DNA of 64,000 nt, from contig NZ_JAAVLW010000003.1 in NCBI RefSeq assembly GCF_013114835.1, positions 248,001 through 312,000 on the forward strand, given 5' to 3'. Of this stretch, positions 27,069 through 36,220 are shown one piece after another. The notes under the pieces are model-generated. The model saw only the letters and a list, made by a program, of their open reading frames with translations, ran no database searches and was not told the origin of the DNA. Source of the DNA: Bradyrhizobium archetypum. Lineage in GTDB: Bacteria; Pseudomonadota; Alphaproteobacteria; Rhizobiales; Xanthobacteraceae. Both the position numbers and the translations under genes were made by a program. Every line of letters starts with the position of its first letter. The first letter of the stretch is position 1.

Positions 27069-27395
27069 TCACACGCCTTCTTCGTTAAACTTGTCCGCAA
27101 CCAGTGCGGCGATCGCGTCGACCACTTGCTGGGCTTCGGGGCCGATCGCGGAGACTGTAACCGAGGTTCCAGGTCCCGCCGCCAGCATCATCAAACCCAT
27201 GATCGAGGTGCCGCCGACGGTCTCACTGCCGCGCGTCACCCAGACTTCGGCGTTGAAGCGTTCCACCATCTGGACGAACTTGGCCGATGCCCGCGCGTGC
27301 AGGCCGCGCTTGTTGATGATTGGAAGTTCCCGCGAGATCGCGCCAGCCGGCACACCGGACCCGAGTTCCTTTTCAGGCGCGTCGTCGTCGCTCAT
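27069..27395 (-). CDS. ptsH: HPr-family phosphocarrier of the nitrogen-type PTS
   Basis: A 108-residue HPr/NPr. The phosphorylated His is His33 in KRGLHARASAKF, and the HPr-kinase target Ser is Ser64 in GTSIMGLMML. An acidic N-terminal extension of about 20 residues is typical of rhizobial versions. It passes phosphate from EI-Ntr (not encoded here) to the EIIA next door. Its ATG overlaps the EIIA stop (ATGA), so the two are translationally coupled. It is the last gene of the chvI-chvG-hprK-EIIA-ptsH operon. Confidence 0.96.
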   Translation of the reverse strand: MSDDDAPEKELGSGVPAGAISRELPIINKRGLHARASAKFVQMVERFNAEVWVTRGSETVGGTSIMGLMMLAAGPGTSVTVSAIGPEAQQVVDAIAALVADKFNEEGV

Positions 27396-27793
27396 TTGCC
27401 GGCGAGCACGCGGCTGGCGATGGTGACGTATTTGCGGCCGGCTTCCTGCGCCATGGCGATGGCGTCGGGAAGCGAGCGCTCTTCGCGCACCTTGGCAAGC
27501 TTAACCAGCATGGGAAGATTGATGCCTGCGAGCACCTCCACCTTGGGGCGGCTCATGCAGGAAATGGCGAGGTTGGAAGGTGTGCCGCCGAACATGTCGG
27601 TGAGGATGGCGACACCATCGCCGCTGTCAACGCGATTCACCGCTTCGATGATATCGCTTCGACAAAGATCAGAGTCGTCATCGGCTCCAATCGTGATGGC
27701 TTCGATTTGTTTTTGCGGACCCATGACATGTTCGAGCGCCGCCTTGAACTCGTCGGCAAGGCGCCCATGGGTCACAAGCACTAGACCAATCAT
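27392..27793 (-). CDS. PTS EIIA component, mannose family
   Basis: A 133-residue EIIA-Man domain. The active His is His9 in VLVTHGRLADEF, and the family marker DMFGGTPSNLA is present. GAGGAG precedes the ATG at 27793; an upstream in-frame ATG at 27874 is less likely. There are no EIIB or EIIC partners, so it does not import sugar; in alphaproteobacteria this orphan EIIA has a regulatory role in carbon metabolism together with HPr and HprK. Confidence 0.95.
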   Translation of the reverse strand: MIGLVLVTHGRLADEFKAALEHVMGPQKQIEAITIGADDDSDLCRSDIIEAVNRVDSGDGVAILTDMFGGTPSNLAISCMSRPKVEVLAGINLPMLVKLAKVREERSLPDAIAMAQEAGRKYVTIASRVLAGK

Positions 27794-27924
27794 CGGAAAC
27801 TCCTCGCGGGTGCTTTTGGTGCACCGCACGAACGCGCCACTTTGACCATCCAGAGGCCCCGCGCAAGAGGGCATCTTGGCTATTGTTCCGGAAGTTGCCG
27901 GTAAGAAGTGAGACCTGCGCCGGT

Positions 27925-28440
27925 TTAATCGGTGGCGATATTGCGGCTTATATGGTTACCAATTCCCTTCGAACAATCATCCGAAGGTTGGACGGAACCT
28001 GAACCAACGGTTGTTGTCAGAACGGCTGCAATCAAGGGGAGGGGGTCGTAGCCGGCCCCGACCGGAATTCTCGGTAACAAAACACCGTTTAGATGGATGG
28101 CGAGCGCTTCCGGCGGGGGCAGCCGCTCGGCGTCGCCGGCCGCGAGGTCGGCGACGAGGCCGACCGCCGCCTCGCTGACGAAGTCGCAGCGGCGGATGCC
28201 GAGCCCTCGGATTTCGATCAGGCCGGCCAGTTCCGGCACCGGGCGGACCCACAATTGTCCGGCCACTGTGTCGAGATGGACACGGTCATCGCCGACCAGA
28301 ACCGCCGGCGGAAGCTGTCCGGCGCGCCCTGCGAGAACCAAATTGAAGGCCAACCGCGATTTGCCGGCACCTGACGGCCCCCGGATCAGCACAGCGCGCT
28401 CGCCCACCAGCACGGCGGAGGCGTGCACGCTCGCGGTCAT
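27925..28440 (-). CDS. hprK: HPr kinase/phosphorylase, short alphaproteobacterial form
   Basis: A 171-residue protein with only the C-terminal kinase domain of the Gram-positive enzyme (about 310 residues). Walker A is GPSGAGKS at 21-28, and the family loop IEIRGLGIRRCDF is at about 95-107. It phosphorylates HPr on Ser64 (by family knowledge). The protein lacks the N-terminal domain, which is usual for the group. Its ATG overlaps the chvG stop by four bases. Confidence 0.96.
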   Translation of the reverse strand: MTASVHASAVLVGERAVLIRGPSGAGKSRLAFNLVLAGRAGQLPPAVLVGDDRVHLDTVAGQLWVRPVPELAGLIEIRGLGIRRCDFVSEAAVGLVADLAAGDAERLPPPEALAIHLNGVLLPRIPVGAGYDPLPLIAAVLTTTVGSGSVQPSDDCSKGIGNHISRNIATD

Positions 28441-30254
28441 AGCGCAGGCAGCCGGACCACGAAACGCGCGCCGGCCACGCTCGGCTTGCCGTCGGCGCCG
28501 GCCGGGCCATGGCGGTTTTCCGCCCAGATGCGCCCGTTATGCGCTTCGATGATCTGCTTGGAGATCGATAGGCCCAGGCCCGAATTCTGGCCAAAGCCTT
28601 GATGCGGCCGGTCGGTGTAGAAGCGCTCGAAGATGCGTTCCAGCGCATCCTCGCCGATGCCCGGCCCGTCATCATCGACAACGATTTCGATTTCCGACCG
28701 CGCGCGGCGGCAGGACACGCGCACTTTCCCGCCGGGGGTGGAGAACGATTGCGCGTTCGAGAGAAGGTTGGAGATCACTTGACCGAGCCGGGAATCATGG
28801 CCCGGCACCGAGAACGTGTCGGTCGCTCCGCGGCCGTCGAAGCGGGCTTCGACTGCTACGTCATGCCCCAGCCTGGTCTCGTTGGCGACCGAGGTCAGCG
28901 TCGTCAAGAGCCGGCGCAAATCGACCGGCGCCATGTCCTGGCGCTGCAGTTCGGCATCGAGGCGGCTGGCGTCCGAAATATCCGAGATCAGGCGGTCGAG
29001 CCGCTTGACGTCGTGCTCGATCACCTCGAGCAGGCGCGCGCGGCTGGTGTCGTTGCGCGCCAGCGGCAGCGTTTCCACCGCCGACCGCAGCGAGGTCAGC
29101 GGGTTCTTCAATTCATGAGCGACGTCGGCGGCGAACATCTCGATCGCCTCGATGCGGCTGTAGAGCGCATTCGTCATGTCGCGCAGCGCGCCGGACAGAT
29201 GACCGATCTCGTCGCGGCGGCGGGTAAAATCGGGAATTTCGACGCGGGTCTGGATGCGGCGGCGGACGCGCTCGGCGCCGTCGGCCAGCCGCCGCACGGG
29301 ACCGGCGATCGTGCTCGCGAGCAACAGCGACAGCACGATCATGACCGCGGAGGCGACGCCGCCGACCTTGAGAATCGCCAGCCGCTCGGCGGTCACCATC
29401 TGGTCGATATCATCGCCCTGGGTCGACAGCATCAGCGCGCCATGCACGGCGCGGAAGCGCTGCACCGGCACCGCCACCGAGACGATCACCTCGCCACGGT
29501 CGTTGACGCGCACCATGCTGCTTTTGACGCCGTCGAGCGCCTGCACGATCTCCTGATAGCCCTTGCCGTTCTCAGGGCCGAGCTCGCGATAGAGCGGCAG
29601 GTCGCCGCGATTGAGCCAAGTGCGAATCGAGATTGTAGCGCGCTCGACGAAGCCCGGCTTCTCGGTCGACGGCGGCGGCAGTTCGAATCGCATCACGTCG
29701 CCGCGGCCGTAAAGGCTGCGGCTGTCGAGAATCATGCCGCCGTCGCCGCCATAGATGCGCGCGCGCGTCTTGGTCGGCGAGATCAGCCGCCGCAGCACCG
29801 GCGCGACGCGCTCCGGATTGATCGGAAAATCCAGCCCTGAGGATTCGTCCGGCGCGCCGTAGCTTTCGCCGGGCTTGAGGTCGAGCAGGCGGTCCGGATC
29901 GATGGTGATGGTGTTGGTTTCGACGGTGGCGGAGGCGGCAATCGCGCCGGCGATGATTTCGGCCTGCACCAGCAGGCTCTGCGCCCGCGCATCGATCAGG
30001 CCGGCGCGGAACTGCGAGAGATAGAGAATGCTCGCCACCAGCGCGACGAGGCCCGCCAGATTGAGCGAGACGATACGGCGCGTGAGGCTGGAGAAGGAAA
30101 GCGCGAAGAAGAATTGTCCGGCCCGGCGCAGCCAGCCGAGCGGCCGCCGCCAGCCCTTCTCGCCCGCATTATCCTCGGCAACGCGATCCTGCTCGAGGAG
30201 CTCCAGAGCGTCCTCGTGGTTCAGGCTGGGATCAGGCTGCGTTCGATCTAGCAA
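28437..30254 (-). CDS. chvG: sensor histidine kinase ChvG (ExoS)
   Basis: A 605-residue membrane sensor. Two transmembrane helices (about 62-82 and 299-318) enclose a periplasmic stimulus domain of roughly 215 residues, followed by HAMP, then the phosphorylated His380 in DVAHELKNPLTSLRS and the ATP-binding N and G boxes (VISNLLSNAQSF, DDGPGIGEDALERIFERFY). It controls envelope, acid and exopolysaccharide responses in rhizobia, acting on ChvI. There is no ATG: the frame opens with TTG at 30254, and no good ribosome binding site is present, so the exact start is uncertain. Confidence 0.95.
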   Translation of the reverse strand: MLDRTQPDPSLNHEDALELLEQDRVAEDNAGEKGWRRPLGWLRRAGQFFFALSFSSLTRRIVSLNLAGLVALVASILYLSQFRAGLIDARAQSLLVQAEIIAGAIAASATVETNTITIDPDRLLDLKPGESYGAPDESSGLDFPINPERVAPVLRRLISPTKTRARIYGGDGGMILDSRSLYGRGDVMRFELPPPSTEKPGFVERATISIRTWLNRGDLPLYRELGPENGKGYQEIVQALDGVKSSMVRVNDRGEVIVSVAVPVQRFRAVHGALMLSTQGDDIDQMVTAERLAILKVGGVASAVMIVLSLLLASTIAGPVRRLADGAERVRRRIQTRVEIPDFTRRRDEIGHLSGALRDMTNALYSRIEAIEMFAADVAHELKNPLTSLRSAVETLPLARNDTSRARLLEVIEHDVKRLDRLISDISDASRLDAELQRQDMAPVDLRRLLTTLTSVANETRLGHDVAVEARFDGRGATDTFSVPGHDSRLGQVISNLLSNAQSFSTPGGKVRVSCRRARSEIEIVVDDDGPGIGEDALERIFERFYTDRPHQGFGQNSGLGLSISKQIIEAHNGRIWAENRHGPAGADGKPSVAGARFVVRLPAL

Positions 30255-30308
30255 TGGCTGAACTGCCGGTTGTGATGCGCCGTTGTAGTTCTACGCTTTT
30301 ACGCCGAA

Positions 30309-30340
30309 CCGGCGGATGTGTCAGTCGGCACATCCGCCGG
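30309..30340 (-). terminator. strong hairpin between chvI and chvG
   Basis: A perfect 12-bp inverted repeat: CCGGCGGATGTG at 30309-30320 and its complement at 30329-30340, loop of 8 bases. On the minus strand it follows the chvI stop (30351) and precedes chvG (start 30254). No T-run follows, so it may be an intercistronic attenuator or RNA-processing site that lowers chvG relative to chvI. Confidence 0.6.
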
Positions 30341-30350
30341 AAAACGCAGA

Positions 30351-31052
30351 TCAGGCTTCCTTGAAGCGATAGCCGACGCCGTACAGCGTTTCGATCATCT
30401 CGAAATCGTCGTCGACCACCTTGAACTTCTTGCGCAGCCGCTTGATGTGGCTGTCGATGGTGCGATCGTCGACATAGACCTGATCGTCATAGGCCGCGTC
30501 CATCAGCGCGTTGCGGCTTTTCACTACGCCGGGCCGCGTGGCCAGCGCCTGCAGGATCAGGAATTCCGTCACCGTCAGCGTCACCGGCTCGTTTTTCCAG
30601 GTGCAGGTGTGACGCTCGGGATCCATCCGCAACAGGCCGCGGTCGAGTGCGCGCGCATCCGGCTCCTTCGGCACGGCGGTCGGATCCTTCGGTTGCCCGC
30701 GGCGGAGCACGGCCTTGACGCGCTCGACCAGGAGGCGCTGCGAGAATGGCTTGCGGATGAAATCGTCGGCGCCCATCTTGAGGCCGAACAATTCGTCGAT
30801 CTCTTCATCCTTGGAGGTCAGAAAGATTACCGGCAGGTCGGACTTCTGCCGCAGCCGGCGCAGCGTTTCCATGCCGTCCATGCGCGGCATCTTGATATCG
30901 AGGATTGCGAGGTCTGGCGGCGAGGTGCGGAAGCCGTCGAGCGCCGAGGCACCATCCGTGTAGGTCATGATGCGATAGCCTTCTGCTTCGAGCGCGATCG
31001 ACACGGAAGTAAGAATGTTGCGGTCATCATCGACCAGGGCGATTGTGGGCAT
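30351..31052 (-). CDS. chvI: response regulator ChvI (OmpR family)
   Basis: A 233-residue regulator. The receiver domain has the phosphorylated Asp52 ([13 protein letters not shown]) with acidic pocket VDDD at 7-10 and Lys in IRKPFS. The C-terminal winged helix ([19 protein letters not shown], then [16 protein letters not shown]) is the OmpR/PhoB type. Partner of ChvG, encoded just downstream. The divergent region upstream holds a candidate promoter with TTGACC and an inverted repeat at 31092-31161. Confidence 0.97.
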   Translation of the reverse strand: MPTIALVDDDRNILTSVSIALEAEGYRIMTYTDGASALDGFRTSPPDLAILDIKMPRMDGMETLRRLRQKSDLPVIFLTSKDEEIDELFGLKMGADDFIRKPFSQRLLVERVKAVLRRGQPKDPTAVPKEPDARALDRGLLRMDPERHTCTWKNEPVTLTVTEFLILQALATRPGVVKSRNALMDAAYDDQVYVDDRTIDSHIKRLRKKFKVVDDDFEMIETLYGVGYRFKEA

Positions 31053-31091
31053 GAGCCTCTGCTTTCGAATAAGAGTGGCTTAAACGGCGGG

Positions 31092-31161
31092 CACTTCAGC
31101 CAGACGCCGCATAAATGGGCTTCGTACACGGTCAACGAGCAATGCAAGCTGGGCTGAAGTG
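31092..31161. promoter_or_regulatory. paired inverted sites in the chvI/HugZ-like intergenic region
   Basis: CACTTCAGCC (31092-31101) and GGCTGAAGTG (31152-31161) are exact 10-bp reverse complements, 50 bases apart. Between them, on the minus strand, TTGACC (starting at 31134) lies 16 bases from TATGCG, a weak promoter for chvI. A separate palindrome AAAAGG-c-CCTTTT lies at 31229-31241, 28 bases before the HugZ-like start. Confidence 0.45.
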
Positions 31162-31268
31162 TGACCGAGTTCCGCAAAACGCTCTCAAGGAGACGCGCCG
31201 CCCCCATATAGCACCCTGACCACCTGAGAAAAGGCCCTTTTTTGCAATAAGATGGCCGGAAAGGAACC

Positions 31269-32006
31269 ATGCAGCCGACCGCAGATTTTGATGCTTCCAA
31301 ACTATCCCGCTCGCTGCTGCGGCGCTGTCGGCAGGGCGCGCTCGCCACGCTTATGCCCGAAAGTGGCGATCCGTACTGCTCGCTGGTGAACGTCGCCAGC
31401 CATGCCGATGCCTCGCCAATCCTCCTGCTTTCGCGGCTCGCGCTGCATACGAAAAACATTCTCGGCGACAGCAGAGTCTCGCTGATGCTCGACGAGCGCG
31501 CCGCCGGCGATCCGTTGGAGGGCGCCCGAATCATGTTGGCGGGCCGGGCCGAGGAGGCGATCGGGGAAGCTGCGAAAACCCTGCGCCGGCGTTACCTCAA
31601 CGCGCATCCGTCTGCGGAAGCGTTTGTTGACTTCAATGATTTCTCGTTCTTCAAGATCGTCCCGTCGGGCCTGCATCTGGTCGCGGGTTTCGGCCGCATC
31701 ATCGACCTCAAGCCTGAGCAGTTTCTGACCGAGATCGGCGATGCCGGCGATTTGCTGGAAGCCGAGCAGGGCGCTGTCGAGCATATGAACGAGGATCACC
31801 GCGAGGCGATGAATCTCTATGCGACGAGATTGCTCGGCGCAGAGGCCGCCGATTGGCGTTGTACCGGCTGCGACCCCGATGGCATGGACATGCAGGCCGG
31901 CAGCACAACGCTGCGGCTGGATTTTCCGGAGCGTGTTACCAGCGCCGTGGGCTTACGCAAGATGCTGGTGCGGCTGGCGGGTGAGGCGCGGGCCAAAGCG
32001 GACTGA
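31269..32006 (+). CDS. HugZ-like heme-related FMN-binding split-barrel protein (PNPOx-like + DUF2470)
   Basis: A 245-residue cytoplasmic protein. The N-terminal split barrel (about 10-150) has RQGALATLMPESGDPYCSLVN and DPLEGARIMLAGRAEE, and the C-terminal DUF2470 part holds AVEHMNEDHREAMNLYATRL with the His-rich motif used for heme binding in HugZ proteins. It may bind or degrade heme or reduce flavin substrates; proof is lacking. AAAGGAACC precedes the ATG. It is divergent from chvI. Confidence 0.88.
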   Translation: MQPTADFDASKLSRSLLRRCRQGALATLMPESGDPYCSLVNVASHADASPILLLSRLALHTKNILGDSRVSLMLDERAAGDPLEGARIMLAGRAEEAIGEAAKTLRRRYLNAHPSAEAFVDFNDFSFFKIVPSGLHLVAGFGRIIDLKPEQFLTEIGDAGDLLEAEQGAVEHMNEDHREAMNLYATRLLGAEAADWRCTGCDPDGMDMQAGSTTLRLDFPERVTSAVGLRKMLVRLAGEARAKAD

Positions 32007-32505
32007 CAAGAGTTAACGCATCATCACACGGTACGGCTCTTAATGATGCGGAAGTTTCATCGACCTAAGCCCGCGCAAGGCTGACCAGCGAAAGCCCGCA
32101 TGAAATCCCGCAATCGATTGATGTTCTCAGTTTGTCTGGCGCTGTTGTCGGGCACGTGCTTTCCGCACCATCGCGGGCCGCAAAAAAGGCAATATCGCTG
32201 CGCTCAGCGCCGCGCTGATTTTTCGATTGTGCGACGCAACATCCTTGGCCGCGGCAAGCGCTATGAATGGTCGCGCAACCACGAAGGCAAACTGAGATAA
32301 AGCGCCGCAGCAAGTGATTGATTTAGATCAATCGCCCGCGCGTGAATAAACCAAATCGCGCGGATCGGCTTGGCAAGCTCGGCGTTCATCAGTATTAGGT
32401 CGCCGGACCGAGGCCGAAAGGCTATATTCAGGGGTCACCGCGACAGAGCGCGTCAAGCGACATGCTGCGCGACTAGAGTAACGCGGGTTCGAGGAGGACT
32501 TCTTC
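32007..32505. other. 499-base gap upstream of pckA
   Basis: No convincing gene. A plus-strand frame at 32100-32300 starts MKSRNRLMFSVCLALLSG, which resembles a signal peptide, but its 40-odd following residues look like random high-Arg translation and there is only a weak ribosome binding site. An FNR/FixK-type box is at 32318-32331. The rest shows no clear structure. Confidence 0.4.
32318..32331. promoter_or_regulatory. FNR/FixK-type box upstream of pckA
   Basis: TTGAT-TTAG-ATCAA matches the FNR consensus TTGAT-N4-ATCAA exactly, and the symmetry extends outward to GATTGAT...ATCAATC. It lies 174-188 bases before the pckA start codon. If it acts as an activator site at about -40, transcription would start near 32365, giving a leader of about 140 bases. 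Confidence 0.6.
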
Positions 32506-34122
32506 GTGCGAGAGACGGGTTTACGCAACGGTGCCTTCGGCGCCGACAAATTCGGCTTAAAAAATCTCAAGACGGTGCACTGGAATCTCGGTGCGCCGCA
32601 GCTTTATCAATATTCACTGGCGGGAGGCGAAGCCGTGTTGTCGGCGGATGGCGCGCTCTGCGCTGACACCGGCGAGTTCACCGGCCGCAGTCCCAAGGAC
32701 AAGTTCACGGTTCGCGATGCGACCACCGACAAGAGCATGTGGTGGGCCGGCAACCAGTCGATTACCTCGGAGCAGTTCTCCGCACTCTATGCCGACTTCC
32801 TCAAGCATGCCGAAGGCATGACGCTGTTCGCGCAGGACCTCTATGGCGGCGCGGATCCGAACTTCCAGATCAAGACCCGCGTCTTCACCGAACTTGCCTG
32901 GCATTCGCTGTTCATCCGCACGCTCTTGATCCGTCCCGAGGCTCAAGCACTGCGCGATTTCGTGCCCGAGCTCACCATCATCGACCTGCCGAGTTTCCGC
33001 GCCGATCCTAAACGTCATGGCGTGCGCTCGGAGAATGTTGTCGCGATCGATTTCGCCCGCAAGATCGTCCTGATCGGCGGGTCTTATTATGCCGGCGAGA
33101 TGAAGAAGTCGGTCTTCACCACGCTGAACTATTACCTGCCCGCCAAGGGCGTGTTGCCGATGCACTGCTCGGCCAATGTCGGACCCAAGGGCGACACCGC
33201 GATCTTCTTCGGGCTATCCGGCACTGGCAAGACCACGCTCTCCGCCGATCCGAACCGCACGCTGATCGGCGACGATGAGCATGGCTGGGGCAATGACGGC
33301 GTCTTCAATTTCGAAGGCGGCTGCTACGCCAAGTGCATCAAGCTGTCGAAGGAGGCCGAGCCGCAGATTTTCGCAGCCAGCAGCCGCTTCGGCGCGGTGC
33401 TCGAAAACGTGGTGCTCGACGAAGACACCCGCGTGCCGGATTTTGACGACGGTTCGAAGACGGAGAACACCCGTTCGGCCTATCCGCTCGATTTCATCCC
33501 GAACGCTTCGCGCACCGGCCGCGCCGGCCAGCCGAAGAACGTCGTGATGCTGGCGGCGGATGCCTTCGGCGTGCTGCCGCCGATCGCAAAGCTCTCGCCG
33601 GCCCAGGCGATGTATCACTTCCTGTCCGGCTATACCGCCAAGGTCGCGGGCACCGAGCGCGGTCTCGGCAATGAGCCGCAGCCGGAATTCTCCACCTGCT
33701 TCGGCTCGCCGTTCCTGCCGCTCGATCCGTCCGTCTACGGCAACATGCTGCGCGAGCTGATCGCCAGGCACAATGTCGATTGCTGGCTGGTCAACACCGG
33801 CTGGACCGGCGGAAAATATGGCACCGGCAGCCGGATGCCGATCAAGGTCACGCGCGCGCTGCTCACCGCGGCACTCGACGGCTCCCTGCGCAATGTCGAA
33901 TTCCGCACCGACAAGTATTTCGGCTTTGCGGTGCCGACCGCGCTGCCGGGCGTGCCGAGCGAGATCCTCAATCCGGTCAACACCTGGAAGGACAAGGCCG
34001 AGTTCGACAGGACTGCGCGTAACCTGGTCGGCATGTTCCAGAAGAACTTTGCCAAGTTCGAAGCCCAGGTCGACGCCGAAGTCCGCGCCGCCGCGCCGGA
34101 CACCAAGCTCGCGGCCGAGTAG
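32506..34122 (+). CDS. pckA: ATP-dependent phosphoenolpyruvate carboxykinase
   Basis: Makes PEP from oxaloacetate at the start of gluconeogenesis. At 538 residues it is full length. The kinase loop is [11 protein letters not shown] (about 236-246), followed by LIGDDEHGW, and the substrate site includes [11 protein letters not shown] near the N-terminus. The start codon is GTG at 32506 with GAGGAGG 8 bases upstream. It belongs to the conserved rhizobial neighbourhood with chvI-chvG-hprK-ptsH, but is divergent from that operon, with the HugZ-like gene between. Confidence 0.97.
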   Translation: MRETGLRNGAFGADKFGLKNLKTVHWNLGAPQLYQYSLAGGEAVLSADGALCADTGEFTGRSPKDKFTVRDATTDKSMWWAGNQSITSEQFSALYADFLKHAEGMTLFAQDLYGGADPNFQIKTRVFTELAWHSLFIRTLLIRPEAQALRDFVPELTIIDLPSFRADPKRHGVRSENVVAIDFARKIVLIGGSYYAGEMKKSVFTTLNYYLPAKGVLPMHCSANVGPKGDTAIFFGLSGTGKTTLSADPNRTLIGDDEHGWGNDGVFNFEGGCYAKCIKLSKEAEPQIFAASSRFGAVLENVVLDEDTRVPDFDDGSKTENTRSAYPLDFIPNASRTGRAGQPKNVVMLAADAFGVLPPIAKLSPAQAMYHFLSGYTAKVAGTERGLGNEPQPEFSTCFGSPFLPLDPSVYGNMLRELIARHNVDCWLVNTGWTGGKYGTGSRMPIKVTRALLTAALDGSLRNVEFRTDKYFGFAVPTALPGVPSEILNPVNTWKDKAEFDRTARNLVGMFQKNFAKFEAQVDAEVRAAAPDTKLAAE

Positions 34123-34155
34123 CGCCTCGGTTCAGCGACGAATCATTTGAGAACC

Positions 34156-34189
34156 AACAAGGGCGGCCGCAAGGCCGCCCTCTTGTTTT
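34156..34189. terminator. terminator between convergent pckA and arginase genes
   Basis: GGGCGGCC-GCAA-GGCCGCCC (34161-34180) is a perfect 8-bp GC-rich stem with a stable GCAA loop, flanked by AACAA on the left and (after two unpaired bases) TTGTTTT on the right. The symmetric flanks make it a good bidirectional terminator. Confidence 0.8.
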
Positions 34190-34266
34190 CACGCCACGCT
34201 CTGCATCCTCGCCTCGAGGGAGCGCACCTTCTTCGTGGTCGCAATCAAACCTCGTTTCATCGCGCA

Positions 34267-35238
34267 TTAGGAACCATTGCGCGGCAACATCGCGTTGCTC
34301 GGCGTTCGCCGGTCGGTGATCTGCAGGCCGAACAGGCTGCCGATCAGCTCGACGGCAACGCGCGCCGTGCGGCCGCGTTCGTCGAGAAACGGGTTGAGTT
34401 CGACGACGTCGACCGATCGCACCAGCCCGGAATCGTGCAGGAGCTCCATGATAAGATGCGCCTCGCGATAGGTCGCGCCGCCCGGCACCGTGGTGCCGAC
34501 GCCGGGGGCGACCGTGGGGTCGAGAAAGTCGACGTCGAAGGAGACGTGCAGCACGCCGTTTCGCGCCCGCACGCGCTCGATCACCTTGCGGATCAGCACG
34601 CCGACGCCGAACTCGTCGATCACGCGCATGTCGGCGATCGCGACGCGGCGTTCGAATACCAGTTTCTTCTCCAAAGGATCGATCGAGCGGATGCCGAACA
34701 GATCGAGCTGGTCCGGGCCGATCGAGGCGCGCGGCGCGCCGCCAAGCAGATTTTCGAGACCAGGCTCGCCGCACAGGAACGCGGCCGACATGCCGTGCAT
34801 GTTGCCGGTCTCGGTCGTCTGCGGCGTGTTGTAGTCGGCGTGCGCATCGATCCAGAGCACGAATAGCGGTCGACCCTGCTCCTGCCAGTGCCGCGCGACG
34901 CCGTTCACCGAGCCCATCGAAAGCGAATGATCGCCGCCCATGAAGATCGGAACGGCGCCCGAATGCGCCAGCGCATAGGCGCGTTCGCTGAGCGCGCGGA
35001 TCCAGGTCTTGATCACGTCGTAATATTTGGCGTTCGCCGGCGGCGGACCTTCGGCCGGTGCTAGGTCGGGCTTCGCCATGTTGCCGTGGTCCTCCACGGC
35101 AAAACCGAGCTGATCGAGGATGCGGCCGATGCCGGCGGTGCGCAGCGCGTCCGGTCCCATCAAGGTGCCGAGCTGCGAGGCCCCGATCTCGATGGGGACG
35201 CCGAGCAGGGCGATGCGGGGAGCGTTGGCGTCGGACAT
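34267..35238 (-). CDS. arginase
   Basis: Hydrolyses arginine to ornithine and urea. The 323-residue protein has the manganese-binding signatures GGDHSLSMG, WIDAHADYNTP and SFDVDFLDPTVAPG. STATE-type arginase (not agmatinase) is favoured by SLFGLQITDRRTPSNAM at the C-terminus and PIEIGASQLGTLMGPDALR at the N-terminus. AAGGTGG precedes the ATG. It is convergent with pckA. Confidence 0.94.
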   Translation of the reverse strand: MSDANAPRIALLGVPIEIGASQLGTLMGPDALRTAGIGRILDQLGFAVEDHGNMAKPDLAPAEGPPPANAKYYDVIKTWIRALSERAYALAHSGAVPIFMGGDHSLSMGSVNGVARHWQEQGRPLFVLWIDAHADYNTPQTTETGNMHGMSAAFLCGEPGLENLLGGAPRASIGPDQLDLFGIRSIDPLEKKLVFERRVAIADMRVIDEFGVGVLIRKVIERVRARNGVLHVSFDVDFLDPTVAPGVGTTVPGGATYREAHLIMELLHDSGLVRSVDVVELNPFLDERGRTARVAVELIGSLFGLQITDRRTPSNAMLPRNGS

Positions 35239-35254
35239 GAGCCCACCTTTTGTC

Positions 35255-35360
35255 AGACCTCATCCTGAGGAGCCCCGCAGCGGCGTCTCGAAGGATGAAT
35301 GGCACCAGCGGGGCCACATGGTTCGAGACGGCGCTCCGCGCCTCCTCACCACGAGGGTCT
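35255..35360. repeat. palindromic intergenic repeat (CTCATCCTGAGGAGC type)
   Basis: AGACCTCATCCTGAGGAGC at the left is mirrored by CCTCCTCACCACGAGGGTCT at the right, with inner arms GTCTCGAAGGATGA and TTCGAGACG. This is a well-represented element in bradyrhizobial genomes. It fills the gap between arginase and the thioesterase. Confidence 0.85.
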
Positions 35361-35386
35361 AATGGCCGCAACAACAGACCCGCTGC

Positions 35387-36211
35387 TCACGCCTTGAAAT
35401 ACGCGATTTGCGTCGTGGTGGCGAGCAGCCGTCCCGACGGCGACCATAATTCGCCGTGCTGGTCGCCGTAACTTCTGTGGAAAATCCGGGCATCGGCCGC
35501 TGCCAGCACGTGGGTGATGTCCTCGGCCGCCAGTTCGTCCGACGCCGTATGAAAATACGTCGTGATTGAAACCGTGCCGAATGGAACCAGTTCCCGGCGC
35601 GCCAGAAAGATCCGGCCGAAGAAGGCGTCCGATATCGACATCAGCGACAGCATGTCGATCTTGCGCGGCGCGCGATCGCCGATCCACTGCTTGGAGTATG
35701 CATCGAGCGGCGGCGATGCCGGTGAGCCGTAGAAGCTCGGCTCGCCTTCGACGAAGCGAAAGTCATATTGGTGCGTCCAGGTCATCGGCGTGTTCGGAAA
35801 CGCGCGCGCCTGTTCGAACGGCACGGCACCCGGGAATGTCGCCTGCTGATGCGACCAGGACGGCCGGCGCTCGGCGAACACCGCGGTCGCTAGCGTCGCG
35901 ACCTCGCCGCCACCCTGCGCCATCTCCACGCACCAGTGCTGGCTCGAACGGTTGGCCTTGACCAGGCGCACGTCGAGATCGAACGCGCCTTCCGCGACCG
36001 GCGCGCAGAAGTTCACGGTCATCGACAGCGGATCGCCCGAGCGCTGCGGATGCTCCATCAGCGCGCGCAGGATCGTGGCGGCCGTGCAGCCGCCGAACGG
36101 GCCGACAAAGGCCCAGTAGTCCGGGCTGGTCTTGCCCTGCCAGCAGCTATCGCCGGCGGTGACCCGCGTGGCGTCGTCGAAGAGGTGTGGAGCTTTGGTG
36201 AGCATTTCCAT
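35387..36211 (-). CDS. acyl-CoA thioesterase family protein (double hotdog, TesB-like)
   Basis: A 274-residue protein with two hotdog halves: GPFGGCTAATILRALMEHP in the first and SISDAFFGRIFLARRELVPFGTVSITTYFHT in the second. Predicted to hydrolyse acyl-CoA or a similar thioester. The start at 36211 (MEMLTKAPHLF) follows GGGAAA. The palindromic repeat at 36221-36302 abuts the ribosome binding site, so longer in-frame starts in it (such as 36253) would translate repeat DNA and are unlikely. Confidence 0.88.
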   Translation of the reverse strand: MEMLTKAPHLFDDATRVTAGDSCWQGKTSPDYWAFVGPFGGCTAATILRALMEHPQRSGDPLSMTVNFCAPVAEGAFDLDVRLVKANRSSQHWCVEMAQGGGEVATLATAVFAERRPSWSHQQATFPGAVPFEQARAFPNTPMTWTHQYDFRFVEGEPSFYGSPASPPLDAYSKQWIGDRAPRKIDMLSLMSISDAFFGRIFLARRELVPFGTVSITTYFHTASDELAAEDITHVLAAADARIFHRSYGDQHGELWSPSGRLLATTTQIAYFKA

Positions 36212-36220
36212 TTTTCCCAT

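Noticed and set aside
33977..35374. Open frame of 465 codons covering the arginase gene in another frame
   Set aside because: Arg-rich translation with no motif; the arginase frame carries all manganese ligands.
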